From AWTP1-13 sp039808585 (GTDB taxonomy: Bacteria > Pseudomonadota > Alphaproteobacteria > Rhizobiales > Hyphomicrobiaceae): a stretch of 45,184 bases of DNA. Positions 24,779 to 32,944 of the stretch are shown here, one piece after another; position 1 is the stretch's first letter; each line of letters starts with the position of its first letter. The stretch spans positions 1-45,184 of the forward strand of contig JBDHTJ010000014.1 of NCBI GenBank assembly GCA_039808585.1, in the 5' to 3' direction. The notes beneath the pieces are model-generated. The model was not told the origin of the DNA. It was given only the letters and a program-made list of their open reading frames with translations, and did not search any database. The translations under genes were made by a program, and so were the position numbers.

Positions 24779-25768
24779 TCAGTCACCGACCCGGATTCCG
24801 GCCTCGCGGATCACCTTGGCATACTTTTCTGTGTCGGCAGCATAGAGTGCTGCAACCTGCCCCGCATCCATCGGATCGACCGGTTGCAGGGCCTGCTTTT
24901 CAAGCGCCGCCCGAACGTCTTTGTCAGCCAGCGCCTTGGTGAAGCCAGCGTTGATTTTCTCCACGATCGCCTTGGGCGTACCGGCCGGCACGCCGTAGCC
25001 ATACCAGGGCACCACGTTGATCTCCGGATAGCCTGCCTCGGTGAACGTCGGCGTCTGAGGCAACAACGGCGAGCGCGAAGCGCCCAGCACTGCAATCGCC
25101 TTGAGCGATTTGCTCTCCACATGCTCTGCGATGAGCCCAATGGAGGCGAGCTTGAAGTGCACACGGTCGGCGATCAGATCCATGATGCCCGGCGGCTGGC
25201 CGCGGTAAGGCACGCCCACAGCCTCGATCTTCGTCGCATGGGTCATGATCATCATGTTCAGGTATTGTGACGTGCCCACGCCGGGATGCGCGTAGTTCAG
25301 CTTGCCGGGATTCGCCTTCGCATAGGCGATGAATTCCTTCACGGTCGTCACCGGCATGCTCGGGTGCACGACAAGCGCAGATGGCGCCCACACCGCCGCG
25401 GCGAAGGGCGTAAAGCTCTTCTCGCTCCAGCGCAGGTTCTGCATGCGTGGATTGGCCATCGTCGCCGGACTGATGAAGGTCCACGTATAGCCATCAGGCT
25501 CTGCGCGCGACACCTGATCCCACGCCGGATTGCCGTTGGCGGCGGGCTTGGGCTCGATGATGATCGGCTGCCCCCACTGCTTCTGCAGGTTATCGGTAAT
25601 GATCCGGGTCACGATGTCCACGATCCCGCCGGCCGGATACGGCAGCACGATGTGAATGCGACGGTTCGGATAGTCAGTTTGTGCGTTGGCCGGTGCCAGA
25701 CTTGCGACAAGGATGGCAGTGACGAGTGCGCATGCGCCCCCAGCACGCCGCAGGACGGCGGCATACAT
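24779..25768 (-). CDS. Bug/TctC-type tripartite tricarboxylate transporter substrate-binding protein
   Basis: A 329-aa periplasmic binding protein. ATG at 25768 begins the signal peptide MYAAVLRRAGGACALVTAIL and ends near ANAQ; GGGAGA lies upstream of it. The mature start YPNRRIHIVLPYPAGGIVD is the Bug-family hallmark, with the ligand-contacting P-Y-P-A-G-G loop. Further family signs are AKANPGKLNYAHPGVGTSQY and VPYRGQPPGIMDLIADR. Bug proteins bind carboxylates and related small molecules. No TctA or TctB membrane gene is nearby, so this is an orphan receptor, as is common in this family. Confidence 0.93.
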   Translation of the reverse strand: MYAAVLRRAGGACALVTAILVASLAPANAQTDYPNRRIHIVLPYPAGGIVDIVTRIITDNLQKQWGQPIIIEPKPAANGNPAWDQVSRAEPDGYTWTFISPATMANPRMQNLRWSEKSFTPFAAAVWAPSALVVHPSMPVTTVKEFIAYAKANPGKLNYAHPGVGTSQYLNMMIMTHATKIEAVGVPYRGQPPGIMDLIADRVHFKLASIGLIAEHVESKSLKAIAVLGASRSPLLPQTPTFTEAGYPEINVVPWYGYGVPAGTPKAIVEKINAGFTKALADKDVRAALEKQALQPVDPMDAGQVAALYAADTEKYAKVIREAGIRVGD

Positions 25769-25880
25769 CGGTTGTTTCTCCCTAGTCGGCTTCCGTTTAT
25801 CGGAATGCCCGTTCTTGCACGTTGCAGCTTGCCCCAGATTTGGGCGCGCGCAAAGCAGCCCCTGCACGGCGCTCCCTTTT

Positions 25881-26765
25881 TTACCTGGGCGCCGCGCCGG
25901 GTAGGAACGCAAATCCGCCGGGCCGCTCCGTGATGCGGCCGATGTGCGGCGCACCGAAATGGCAAGGGTAGAGGATGCTCCCATGCGCGCAGGCATGCTC
26001 CAGCACCTTGCGCCGGCTCACCCGTGCCTGTGCGGGATCGGAGCAGAAGGCGCTGCTCCAAGCCACCTCGTAGATCTGCATGGGGTGATGCATGATGTCT
26101 CCCGTGAATAGCCCCTCCGCACCAGCCGAAGCCAGCTTGATCAGCACATGGCCCGGCGAGTGCCCCGGCGCCGGCTCGATGGTGATGCCATCCGTAAGCT
26201 CCACCACGCCTTCCACCACCATCTCCTGCTTCGCCTCGAGGATCGGAAGCACGCTGTCGGTGAACACCTGCGCATTCCCCGCGTCTTTCCCGCCTTCGCC
26301 CCCCGACGGATCGAAATAGTCCCGATCCGCCTTCGAGAAGACGTACTTCGCATTGGGGAACGTCGGCACCCAGCGACCATCCTTCAACTGCGTATTCCAG
26401 CCCACATGGTCGACGTGCAGATGCGTGCAGAGCACATAGTCGATCTCCTCCGGCCGCACACCGGCCGCCGCAAGGTTCGCCATGTACGGGCGCTCGAGCA
26501 TGTGGAAGCGCGGCATGGACGGGCGATGCTTGTGGTTGCCCACGCAGGTATCGATCAGGATCGTGTGATGCTTCGTGCGCAACAGCCAGCTGTGCACCGA
26601 CGACACCAGGCGGTCCTTTACGTCGTCATAGTAGAGCGGGACGAGCCAGCTCTTGTGCGGGGCGATGGCCTCCGCAGTCCAGTCGGGCAGCAATGCGTTG
26701 GGCTGGAACCCAGGCCCGTGGCTTTCTTCGATGCGCAGAATATCGACATTGCCCAGCTGGAACAT
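25881..26765 (-). CDS. MBL-fold metallo-hydrolase
   Basis: A 294-aa metallo-beta-lactamase-fold hydrolase. The chosen ATG at 26765 (MFQLGNVDILRIEES) follows GGGGAAG. Zinc ligands are visible: HLHVDH (115-120; typical H-x-H-x-D-H), the later His in GHSPGHV, the Asp in LFTGDIMH, and a C-terminal H in FGAPHIG. The set matches methyl parathion hydrolase/AHL lactonase-like members, which act on esters or lactones; the true substrate is not known. It is divergent from the NUDIX gene with 115 bases between starts, so promoters may overlap. Confidence 0.9.
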   Translation of the reverse strand: MFQLGNVDILRIEESHGPGFQPNALLPDWTAEAIAPHKSWLVPLYYDDVKDRLVSSVHSWLLRTKHHTILIDTCVGNHKHRPSMPRFHMLERPYMANLAAAGVRPEEIDYVLCTHLHVDHVGWNTQLKDGRWVPTFPNAKYVFSKADRDYFDPSGGEGGKDAGNAQVFTDSVLPILEAKQEMVVEGVVELTDGITIEPAPGHSPGHVLIKLASAGAEGLFTGDIMHHPMQIYEVAWSSAFCSDPAQARVSRRKVLEHACAHGSILYPCHFGAPHIGRITERPGGFAFLPGAAPR

Positions 26766-26880
26766 TGCGCTTCCCCGGTTTCTCTCGTTTGCTCTACTAT
26801 CGGTCACGCGCACTGGGCCCGCAAGCACTGGAGGCGCTACCCGGTGGGAACGCGCGCCTCGCGCTGTTGAGGACAATGCC

Positions 26881-27690
26881 ATGAGCGAAGAGAAGAAGAC
26901 GCCGGCACCTGCCCGGCCGGCATCGACGGTGGTGATCCTCAGGGACGCCCCTCATGGCATCGAAACGTTCATGGTGGTACGCCATCACGCCATCGATTTC
27001 GCCTCTGGCGCACTCGTCTTCCCCGGCGGCAAGGTGGACGAGCAGGACAAGGGACCGGAATGGCAGGCTCTGGCGCCCGGGGCTCCTGATGCGCCAGCAC
27101 GCGAATTCTTCGTCGCCGCCGCTCGCGAGACGTTCGAGGAAGCGGGCCTGCTTCTCGCCCGCCGCCAGGGCAGCGCCGACCTCCTTGGCCACGACGATGT
27201 GCATCGCATCGTTACGCAGGACCGCGCACGCCTCATCAAGGGCGAGACGACCTTCGCCGAGATCCTCGAGCGCGAAGGCCTGCAGGTGGCAATGGATCTA
27301 CTCGTCCACTTCGCACATTGGATCACCCCTGTACCGGTGCCCAAGCGCTTCGACACCCAATTCCTGCTTGTGGCAGCACCCGTCTCGCAACTCGGCGCCC
27401 ATGACGGCAGCGAGTCTGTGGAAGGCATCTGGATCCCGCCTCAGGTGGCCCTTGACGAGGCCGAGACCGGCAAACGCACCCTCGTGTTCGCAACCGCCAT
27501 GAACCTCAAGAAGCTCGCGCAGTACAAGACCGTGGCCGAGACCGTGGCCGCCACCCGCGCGCAGCCGGTCGTCACCGTGCTACCCCGCATCGAACGCTCA
27601 CCCGAGGGGCGCAAGCTGTATATTCCGGCGGAAGCAGGCTACGGCGTCAGCGAGGTGCTGCACGAGACGCCAAGCCTTCCTGGGCATTAG
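26881..27690 (+). CDS. NUDIX hydrolase with an expanded NUDIX box (NUDT19-like)
   Basis: A 269-aa NUDIX hydrolase that probably cleaves a nucleoside-diphosphate-linked substrate, possibly CoA derivatives as in NUDT19. ATG at 26881. The box is split: FPGGKVDEQD near residues 44-53 is followed by about 25 extra residues, then AAARETFEEAGLLLA, which keeps the R-E-x-x-E-E-x-G-L core. The insertion between the first glycines and the core is typical of NUDT19/RP2-like members. Later VHFAHWITPVPVPKRFDTQF supports this group. It is divergent from the MBL gene and convergent with the next gene, with only 12 bases between stops. Confidence 0.88.
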   Translation: MSEEKKTPAPARPASTVVILRDAPHGIETFMVVRHHAIDFASGALVFPGGKVDEQDKGPEWQALAPGAPDAPAREFFVAAARETFEEAGLLLARRQGSADLLGHDDVHRIVTQDRARLIKGETTFAEILEREGLQVAMDLLVHFAHWITPVPVPKRFDTQFLLVAAPVSQLGAHDGSESVEGIWIPPQVALDEAETGKRTLVFATAMNLKKLAQYKTVAETVAATRAQPVVTVLPRIERSPEGRKLYIPAEAGYGVSEVLHETPSLPGH

Positions 27691-27702
27691 TGCCGCGAAA
27701 TC

Positions 27703-28392
27703 TCACTTCAGGTTTTTGAGCGACTTGCACTGCTCCTTGGGCACGCGCTCCAGCCGAAGTACTTCGCTGGCCTTGGCGGGATAGACCCTGAACCGGCCGC
27801 CGCCACCACACCCTCGCTTCATCAGCAGGCCAAGGTCCGAGAATTCCAAGTGCATCGCATTCTGCGACGGAAGTCGCGTGAGCAGCATCGAGCCACCATC
27901 GCAATCGATGCCGCAACCCAATGACAACGTATTCGGCTCGACACTATAGTTGCTGTCGGATTCCTTGTAGGGCTTGTCGTACCAGGGACACTCTCCGCGC
28001 GCATGGAGAACGCCGAGCGTGGACGTGTCTGCCACGAGAGTGAAATTGAAGATCCAGTCGTAGGAAGCTTTGCGACTGTCGAAGTCCAGGCGTAGCGTCA
28101 AGCCATGAAGAGGGACGCTCGGCGTCCTATCGAATTCGATGACCTTGGCCGGCGTTCCATCCGGCTTGAGACCGCCGCTGTCCACCGACCTGCCCTTGGC
28201 CCAGTCTTCGATATCGACATTGGCTCCGGCGTATGTGCCCTTGTAGCAGGCGAAGTCACCCTTCTGGGGCAGCAAGGGCTTGATCAGGCGATCACTCGAA
28301 ACCTTCTGAGCGCCCGCTCCGCCTACTGCCATGAAGCTAAGCAAGGCTGCCAAGCCGACCGTCGTGCAAGCAGTAGCGAGACTTTCACTCAT
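27703..28392 (-). CDS. Secreted protein of unknown function
   Basis: A 229-aa protein I do not recognise. ATG at 28392 gives MSESLATACTTVGLAALLSF as the signal peptide, ending near GAGAQ; an alternative ATG at 28404 adds four residues. The mature part has at least seven cysteines (YKG near FAC, GECPW, LGCGIDCDG, KRGCGGGG, EQCK), so it is likely a disulfide-bonded periplasmic or secreted protein. Patterns such as LRLDFDSRKASYDWIFNFTL suggest beta-sandwich structure. A perfect 14-bp palindrome lies 48 bases upstream of the start. It may share a transcript with the TAXI gene upstream, 108 bases away. Function unknown. Confidence 0.7.
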   Translation of the reverse strand: MSESLATACTTVGLAALLSFMAVGGAGAQKVSSDRLIKPLLPQKGDFACYKGTYAGANVDIEDWAKGRSVDSGGLKPDGTPAKVIEFDRTPSVPLHGLTLRLDFDSRKASYDWIFNFTLVADTSTLGVLHARGECPWYDKPYKESDSNYSVEPNTLSLGCGIDCDGGSMLLTRLPSQNAMHLEFSDLGLLMKRGCGGGGRFRVYPAKASEVLRLERVPKEQCKSLKNLK

Positions 28393-28439
28393 ACCGGACC
28401 CCATCGGATCACCATGCGCGTGAACCAATGTGGCTCCAG

Positions 28440-28453
28440 GACGCAATTGCGTC
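28440..28453. promoter_or_regulatory. Perfect 14-bp palindrome upstream of the secreted-protein gene
   Basis: GACGCAATTGCGTC is its own reverse complement. It lies in the 108-base gap between the TAXI stop codon and the ATG at 28392, at a place suited to an operator. No regulator can be named. Confidence 0.4.
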
Positions 28454-28500
28454 ACCCCATCCCGGCGCACGTAGCCGCAATCTTCCGCAATTCGCGACGC

Positions 28501-29838
28501 CTACGCCTCCTCCGGCATCGCCCGCATCACCGTTAGCTTCCGCCGCACGACGTCGATATGCTGCCGCAGATCGTAAAGCTGATTTGAGAAGGCGAGCGGC
28601 ACGGGGATGCGGTTGACGGCCTCCTCGATGCGATCGATTTCGTTCAGCGCGCGCGCCATCTCTGTCGGTGCGGGCTTGATCCCCGCCTCCACCTTCTTAA
28701 GTTCTCTGTACCAGTAGAGTATGCGGCGGCGCACTCGCCACGTGTAGAGCATCGGCGCCAATCGCAATGTCGGAACCAGGATGCCGAGGGCCGGCAACAG
28801 CAGCACCACGAACCGGTCCACGATCACAGCCCAGTAGAACGGCATGTAACGCTGCAGGAATGGCGCACCGCTCTTGTAGACCCGCTGCGCGTCGGGAGAA
28901 AGCGTGAACTCCTGATCCTCGCTGACGGGGAAGGCTCCTGCGCGATGCAGCAGCGCATTCTCACCCGTCGCTTCCACGCGCGGCGGCGCGTGCGTGGCGA
29001 TCACGGCCTGCGCCAGGAGATTGGCGAGTGCCGGATGCAGGTCGCGCCGCACCACCACCGCAGCCGTCGTCGAGACTAGCTGCGTATCGGTTGCCGGCAC
29101 ATTGCGCGCAAAGCTCACCACGCCTTGCTTCAGCTCGATCCGCGTAAGGAAAGGAAAGCGCTGCGCATAGGCATCTGCCTGCGCCAGATTCATGAGGCGG
29201 GCATGCGTGCTTTCGAACAGCCGCTTCACGGTGCGGGCTTCAGGTGCAAGCACCAAGACACCGGCGTCGGCTCCCCCCGCTTCGAACGTTTCGGGATACG
29301 TGGGCAACTCGGCATTCATAAACGTAGCCGTCTCACGCGTTACACCACTCGCAGCCAGCAGGCGCAACGCCACCATCTCCGTGCCGCTGCCCGAAGGCCC
29401 GATCAGGATTCGCTTGCCTTTGAGGTCCGAGAGGCGGCTCGCGGCCTCACCCGCTGCGCGCTCGAAGATCCACACCGGCTCGTAGGAAATGCGCCCGATC
29501 GAATACAGCTCTGTCGCGTCCTCCGGCTTCGCCAGCCCGCCCTGCAGAAAAGCCGCGTCGACACCCGACTTCTCGTCCTTCAGAAGCGCAAGGTTGTTGA
29601 GCGACCCGTGCGTCTCCCGCACCTCGAGCTTCACGCCGGTGCCTTCGAAGAACTTGGCGTACTTCTGCGCCGCCTCGAAATAGGGGCTGCCTGGCGTCGC
29701 TGCGCCGATTACCAGCGTCTTGGGCGGCGGCGGCGGAACGAGCTTCCAGGCGAACCAGAAAGCGGCGGCGATCACCAACGCCACGGGAACGACCGTGAAC
29801 AGCAATTCGCGCAGCTGCACCAAGAAAGATCTTTGCAT
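28501..29838 (-). CDS. TAXI-family TRAP transporter solute-binding protein with membrane anchors at both ends
   Basis: A 445-aa protein. ATG at 29838 is supported by an upstream GGGG/GAGGGG region; an extended start upstream is less likely. A hydrophobic helix (about 12-32) is followed by a proline run, then the TAXI domain LVIGAATPGSPYFEAAQKYA and the typical IGPSGSGTEMVALRLL. A second transmembrane helix (about 336-363) is followed by an 80-residue helical cytoplasmic tail. TAXI proteins normally bind a solute for a fused or separate DctQM permease, but none is here. The C-terminal anchor and tail suggest signalling or tethering rather than simple periplasmic capture. Ligand unknown. Confidence 0.85.
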   Translation of the reverse strand: MQRSFLVQLRELLFTVVPVALVIAAAFWFAWKLVPPPPPKTLVIGAATPGSPYFEAAQKYAKFFEGTGVKLEVRETHGSLNNLALLKDEKSGVDAAFLQGGLAKPEDATELYSIGRISYEPVWIFERAAGEAASRLSDLKGKRILIGPSGSGTEMVALRLLAASGVTRETATFMNAELPTYPETFEAGGADAGVLVLAPEARTVKRLFESTHARLMNLAQADAYAQRFPFLTRIELKQGVVSFARNVPATDTQLVSTTAAVVVRRDLHPALANLLAQAVIATHAPPRVEATGENALLHRAGAFPVSEDQEFTLSPDAQRVYKSGAPFLQRYMPFYWAVIVDRFVVLLLPALGILVPTLRLAPMLYTWRVRRRILYWYRELKKVEAGIKPAPTEMARALNEIDRIEEAVNRIPVPLAFSNQLYDLRQHIDVVRRKLTVMRAMPEEA

Positions 29839-29933
29839 CCCCTCGTCCCCGAAAGCGGCTGGAATTGCTTGGGGAACTAGCACGACTGCCCGCATCGTGT
29901 CGCCTCGCGCGCGGAAGGCGGTGGATGAGGCTT

Positions 29934-29959
29934 CTTCCCGGGGCCTCGTCCCCGGGGAG
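29934..29959. other. Stem-loop between the PadR and TAXI genes
   Basis: CTTCCCGGGG (29934-29943) / CCCCGGGGAG (29950-29959), nine of ten pairs, 6-base loop. It starts just past the PadR stop on the minus strand and may end the padR transcript, although there is no T-run. Confidence 0.45.
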
Positions 29960-29971
29960 GCAAGCGCCGGA

Positions 29972-30556
29972 TCACACGGCGGCCTTGTGCCTGCGTTCCC
30001 GCGCCGTCCGCTGCGGCTTCACGGCATGCGCCGCCAGCACGCGCAAGGCCTCCTCGCACCAGGCGATATTGCCCCGCTCGGCAATGAGCCCCAGTTGCAA
30101 CCCGAGCTTCCAGCCGGTCCGCCGCAGATCGTTGATCCGCCCCGAGAAACGCTTTGCCTCAATGCGTTCATAAAGCGCCAGCCGCGCCCGATGCTTGACA
30201 AGTCGCTCCGCAATCTGAGCACGCACGGCATCGAGATCTACGCAGTCGAGCGCATACAGCTTTACGAGCAGATCGTCCCGCGTCGGCGGCCGCTCGTTGC
30301 CCTCCGCCGACCATTCCTTGAGGTGCTCAAGCCCGCGCGCATTGATGGCGTAGATCGTCTTGTTGGGCCTGCCGCTCTGGATCACTTCCTTGCTGTCCAG
30401 GAAATCGCGCTGACGCAACTGCTGCAACTCCCGGTAGATCTGCTGATGGCGGGCGCGCCAGAAGAAGCCGATCGAGGTGTCGAACGCCTTCGCGAGCTCG
30501 TAACCCGTCATGGGTCGCTCGGTGAGACAGACGAGTATCGCTTCGGCGAGGGCCAT
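29972..30556 (-). CDS. PadR-family transcriptional regulator
   Basis: A 194-aa repressor-type regulator. The N-terminal winged helix-turn-helix shows the family pattern MALAEAILVCLTERPMTGYE and LAKAFDTSIGFFWRARHQQI, with the wing at SGRPNKTIYAINARGLEHL. The C-terminal half (about 90-180) is the helical dimerisation domain (Vir_act_alpha_C-like), rich in Arg and Leu. I start at ATG 30556 by comparison with the family; GTG at 30559 and ATG at 30598 are possible. It is divergent from the binding protein-nitronate monooxygenase genes with a 20-bp dyad between, so it probably represses itself and them, with release by an aromatic or other small ligand. Confidence 0.88.
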   Translation of the reverse strand: MALAEAILVCLTERPMTGYELAKAFDTSIGFFWRARHQQIYRELQQLRQRDFLDSKEVIQSGRPNKTIYAINARGLEHLKEWSAEGNERPPTRDDLLVKLYALDCVDLDAVRAQIAERLVKHRARLALYERIEAKRFSGRINDLRRTGWKLGLQLGLIAERGNIAWCEEALRVLAAHAVKPQRTARERRHKAAV

Positions 30557-30617
30557 CACGCGTTCCGGGGAGAAGCTTTGCGCAAGCAAAGTGAGCATCA
30601 CATATGAACATAATTGC

Positions 30618-30637
30618 ATATGCCTTGCAATGCATAT
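30618..30637. promoter_or_regulatory. Candidate PadR operator in the divergent promoter region
   Basis: A 20-bp dyad ATATGCCTTGCAATGCATAT, perfect except for one central C/T pair. It overlaps a possible -10 (TATACG, 30635-30640) of the rightward genes and a possible minus-strand promoter TTGCAA-N17-TCATAT for padR. PadR proteins bind inverted repeats of this size containing ATGC/ATGT half-sites. Confidence 0.65.
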
Positions 30638-30661
30638 ACGATGTGCTCCAACGATGGCGCG

Positions 30662-30687
30662 CCACGAAGCGCGTCCAGGCTTCGTGG
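30662..30687 (+). promoter_or_regulatory. Leader hairpin overlapping the Shine-Dalgarno sequence of the binding-protein gene
   Basis: Perfect 9-bp stem CCACGAAGC (30662-30670) / GCTTCGTGG (30679-30687), 8-base loop. The last two paired bases (GG, 30686-30687) are the first two of the ribosome-binding site GGAGGA (30686-30691), which precedes the ATG at 30696. The hairpin may lower translation unless opened, or may just protect the 5' end. Confidence 0.55.
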
Positions 30688-30695
30688 AGGAAGCA

Positions 30696-31901
30696 ATGGC
30701 CCTTGTCCGAATTGTACAACTTGCGCTCGCGTTGTTTCTCGCCACAGCCCTCCTGGGCGCAGCGGCCCAGACACCGGGCGTTTCCAAGGACGAGATTCGC
30801 CTCGGGCAGAGCATGCCCTACAGCGGCAATGCCTCGGCCTATGGGGTTGTCGGCAAGGCCATGGCGGCCTACTTCGAGAAGATCAACAAGGAGGAAGGCG
30901 GCATTAACGGCCGCAAGGTCACCTTCCTCTCGCTCGACGACGGCTACTCCCCACCCAAGACGGTGGAAATGACGCGCAAGCTCGTTGAGCAGGACGACGT
31001 GCTGGCCATCGTCGGCACATTGGGCACGCCCACCAACACCGCCATTCACCGCTACTTGAACAGCCGCAAGATTCCGCACCTCCTGGTTACGACCGGCGCA
31101 CAGAAATGGGCGGACCCGAAGAATTTCCCCTACACGATGCCGGGCATGGTCTCCTACCAGACTGAAGCCGCCATCTACGGCCGCTATCTGCTGCAGGCGC
31201 GCCCCGATGCCAAGATCGCCGTCCTCTACCAGAATGACGACTTCGGCAAGGACTACGTCACGGGCTTCAAGCGCGGTCTCGGGGCGGCGGCTGCAAAGAT
31301 GATCGTGGCCGAGCAGTCGTATGAGGTCACGGACGCCACGATCGATTCCCAGATCGTTGCCCTCAAAGGCTCGGGCGCCGATGCTTTTTTTGCCGTAGTG
31401 CTCGGCAAATTCGTGCCCCAGGCGATCCGGCAGGCCTTCGACACTGGCTGGAAGCCAAAGGACTTCCTGATCCCCACCTCCGGCACGTCCGTGAAGGCGT
31501 TCCTGGAACCGGCAGGGCTCGACAAGTCCACAGGCCTCGTCACGGCCAGTATGGTGAAAACCGTCTCCGATCCGCAGTGGGACAACGATCCCGGCATGCA
31601 GGGTTATCGCAAGTTCATCAAGGACTACCTGCCCTCGATGGACCCCAACGACACCAGCATGGTGACCGGCTACAATTCTGCGATGATCATGACGCAGATC
31701 CTCAAGCAATGCGGAAATGATCTGTCGCGGGACAACGTCATCAAGCAGGCGGCCAACCTGAAGAACCTTGAGCTGCCAATGCTGCTGCCCGGCATCAAGG
31801 TGGCAACGAGCCCCGACGACTACCTGCCTTACCAGACGATGCGGCTGCAGCGCTTCAACGGCAAGACCTGGATGCTGTTCGGCGAGCCGATCACAGATTG
31901 A
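30696..31901 (+). CDS. Branched-chain amino acid ABC transporter-type substrate-binding protein (Peripla_BP_6)
   Basis: A 401-aa periplasmic binding protein. ATG at 30696 with GGAGGA upstream; signal peptide MALVRIVQLALALFLATALL, cleaved near GAAA. The mature start GVSKDEIRLGQSMPYSGNAS is the LivJ-like family start, and GGINGRKVTFLSLDDGYSPP is the conserved first-domain segment, with the later DAFFAVVLGKFVPQAIRQA. Related binding proteins take hydrophobic amino acids, amides or aromatic acids. No ABC permease or ATPase genes follow; instead a nitronate monooxygenase gene is 38 bases downstream, so the two are almost certainly cotranscribed. Probably controlled by the divergent PadR. Confidence 0.93.
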   Translation: MALVRIVQLALALFLATALLGAAAQTPGVSKDEIRLGQSMPYSGNASAYGVVGKAMAAYFEKINKEEGGINGRKVTFLSLDDGYSPPKTVEMTRKLVEQDDVLAIVGTLGTPTNTAIHRYLNSRKIPHLLVTTGAQKWADPKNFPYTMPGMVSYQTEAAIYGRYLLQARPDAKIAVLYQNDDFGKDYVTGFKRGLGAAAAKMIVAEQSYEVTDATIDSQIVALKGSGADAFFAVVLGKFVPQAIRQAFDTGWKPKDFLIPTSGTSVKAFLEPAGLDKSTGLVTASMVKTVSDPQWDNDPGMQGYRKFIKDYLPSMDPNDTSMVTGYNSAMIMTQILKQCGNDLSRDNVIKQAANLKNLELPMLLPGIKVATSPDDYLPYQTMRLQRFNGKTWMLFGEPITD

Positions 31902-31939
31902 ATCCAAACCGAAGTTCGACAACCGGAGACTGACGACTT

Positions 31940-32938
31940 ATGCCGCTCCCGAATATTCTCGAAGGCCGCCTGTCCATTCCCGTGATCGGGTCGCCGCTCT
32001 TCATCATCTCCGTTCCCGATCTCGTCATCGCCCAGTGCAAGGCCGGCATCGTCGGCTCCTTTCCCGCACTCAACGCGCGCCCGAAGGAGCTTCTTGAAGA
32101 GTGGATCATCAAGATCAAGACGGAGCTTGAGGCCTATCAGAAGGCGAACCCCGACAAGAAAGTCGCCCCATTCGCCGTGAACCAGATCGTACATGGCTCC
32201 AACGATCGCCTCGAGCACGACGTTGCCATGTGCGTGAAGCACAAGGTGCCGATCATGATCACCAGCCTCAGGCCACCGGCCGAGGTTGTGCAGGCCGCTC
32301 ACTCCTACGGCGGCATTGTCCTGCACGACGTGATCAACCAGCGCCACGCCGAGAAGGCGGCCGAGATGGGCGTCGACGGCCTCATTCTGGTATGCGCCGG
32401 TGCTGGCGGACATGCCGGCACACTCAGCCCATTCGCGCTCGTCTCGGAAGTGAAACAGTGGTTCAAGGGCGCCATAATCCTGTCAGGCGCCATCGCTAAC
32501 GGCGCCAGCATCCTCGCCACCCAGGCGATGGGGGCGGACCTCGCCTACATCGGCACACGCTTCATCGCCAGCACCGAGGCGAATGCGATGCCCGAGTACA
32601 AGCAGATGCTGGTCGAGACCTCGGCAAGCGATATCATCTACAGCTCGTTGTTCACGGGCGTGCACGGCAACTATCTGGGCCCCAGCATCGTCAAGTCGGG
32701 CCTCGATCCGAAAAACCTTCCCGAGGGCGAGAAGACCAAGATGAGCTTCGGCTCCGGCGGCTCTTCGAAGAACAAGGTCTGGCGCGACATTTGGGGCGCG
32801 GGCCAGGGCGTCGGCTCCATCCACGAGATCATGAGCGTGGCAGACGTCGTGGCGAAGCTCACGCGCGAATACCATGCCGCGATGGCCGATCTTTCCACGC
32901 GCTACTACGCCCAGCCCAAGCGCACCGCGGCCGAATAG
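31940..32938 (+). CDS. Nitronate monooxygenase (2-nitropropane dioxygenase family)
   Basis: A 332-aa FMN-dependent TIM-barrel enzyme that oxidises alkyl nitronates (some members act on other nitro or enoyl substrates). The start RLSIPVIGSPLFIISVPDLV and the phosphate-binding segments LILVCAGAGGHAG (about 150-162) and LSGAIANGASILATQAMGAD (about 181-200) are characteristic; the His in GGHAG is the usual catalytic candidate. The ATG is preceded by CCGGAG. It is the second gene of the binding-protein unit and ends at a long hairpin facing gyrB. Its pairing with a PadR-controlled binding protein suggests uptake and detoxification of one small molecule; this is inference. Confidence 0.93.
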   Translation: MPLPNILEGRLSIPVIGSPLFIISVPDLVIAQCKAGIVGSFPALNARPKELLEEWIIKIKTELEAYQKANPDKKVAPFAVNQIVHGSNDRLEHDVAMCVKHKVPIMITSLRPPAEVVQAAHSYGGIVLHDVINQRHAEKAAEMGVDGLILVCAGAGGHAGTLSPFALVSEVKQWFKGAIILSGAIANGASILATQAMGADLAYIGTRFIASTEANAMPEYKQMLVETSASDIIYSSLFTGVHGNYLGPSIVKSGLDPKNLPEGEKTKMSFGSGGSSKNKVWRDIWGAGQGVGSIHEIMSVADVVAKLTREYHAAMADLSTRYYAQPKRTAAE

Positions 32939-32944
32939 AAACCA

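Noticed and set aside
30327..31922. 531-codon minus-strand frame opposite the binding-protein gene
   Set aside because: It covers a recognised periplasmic binding protein and part of PadR; no start signal or family match.
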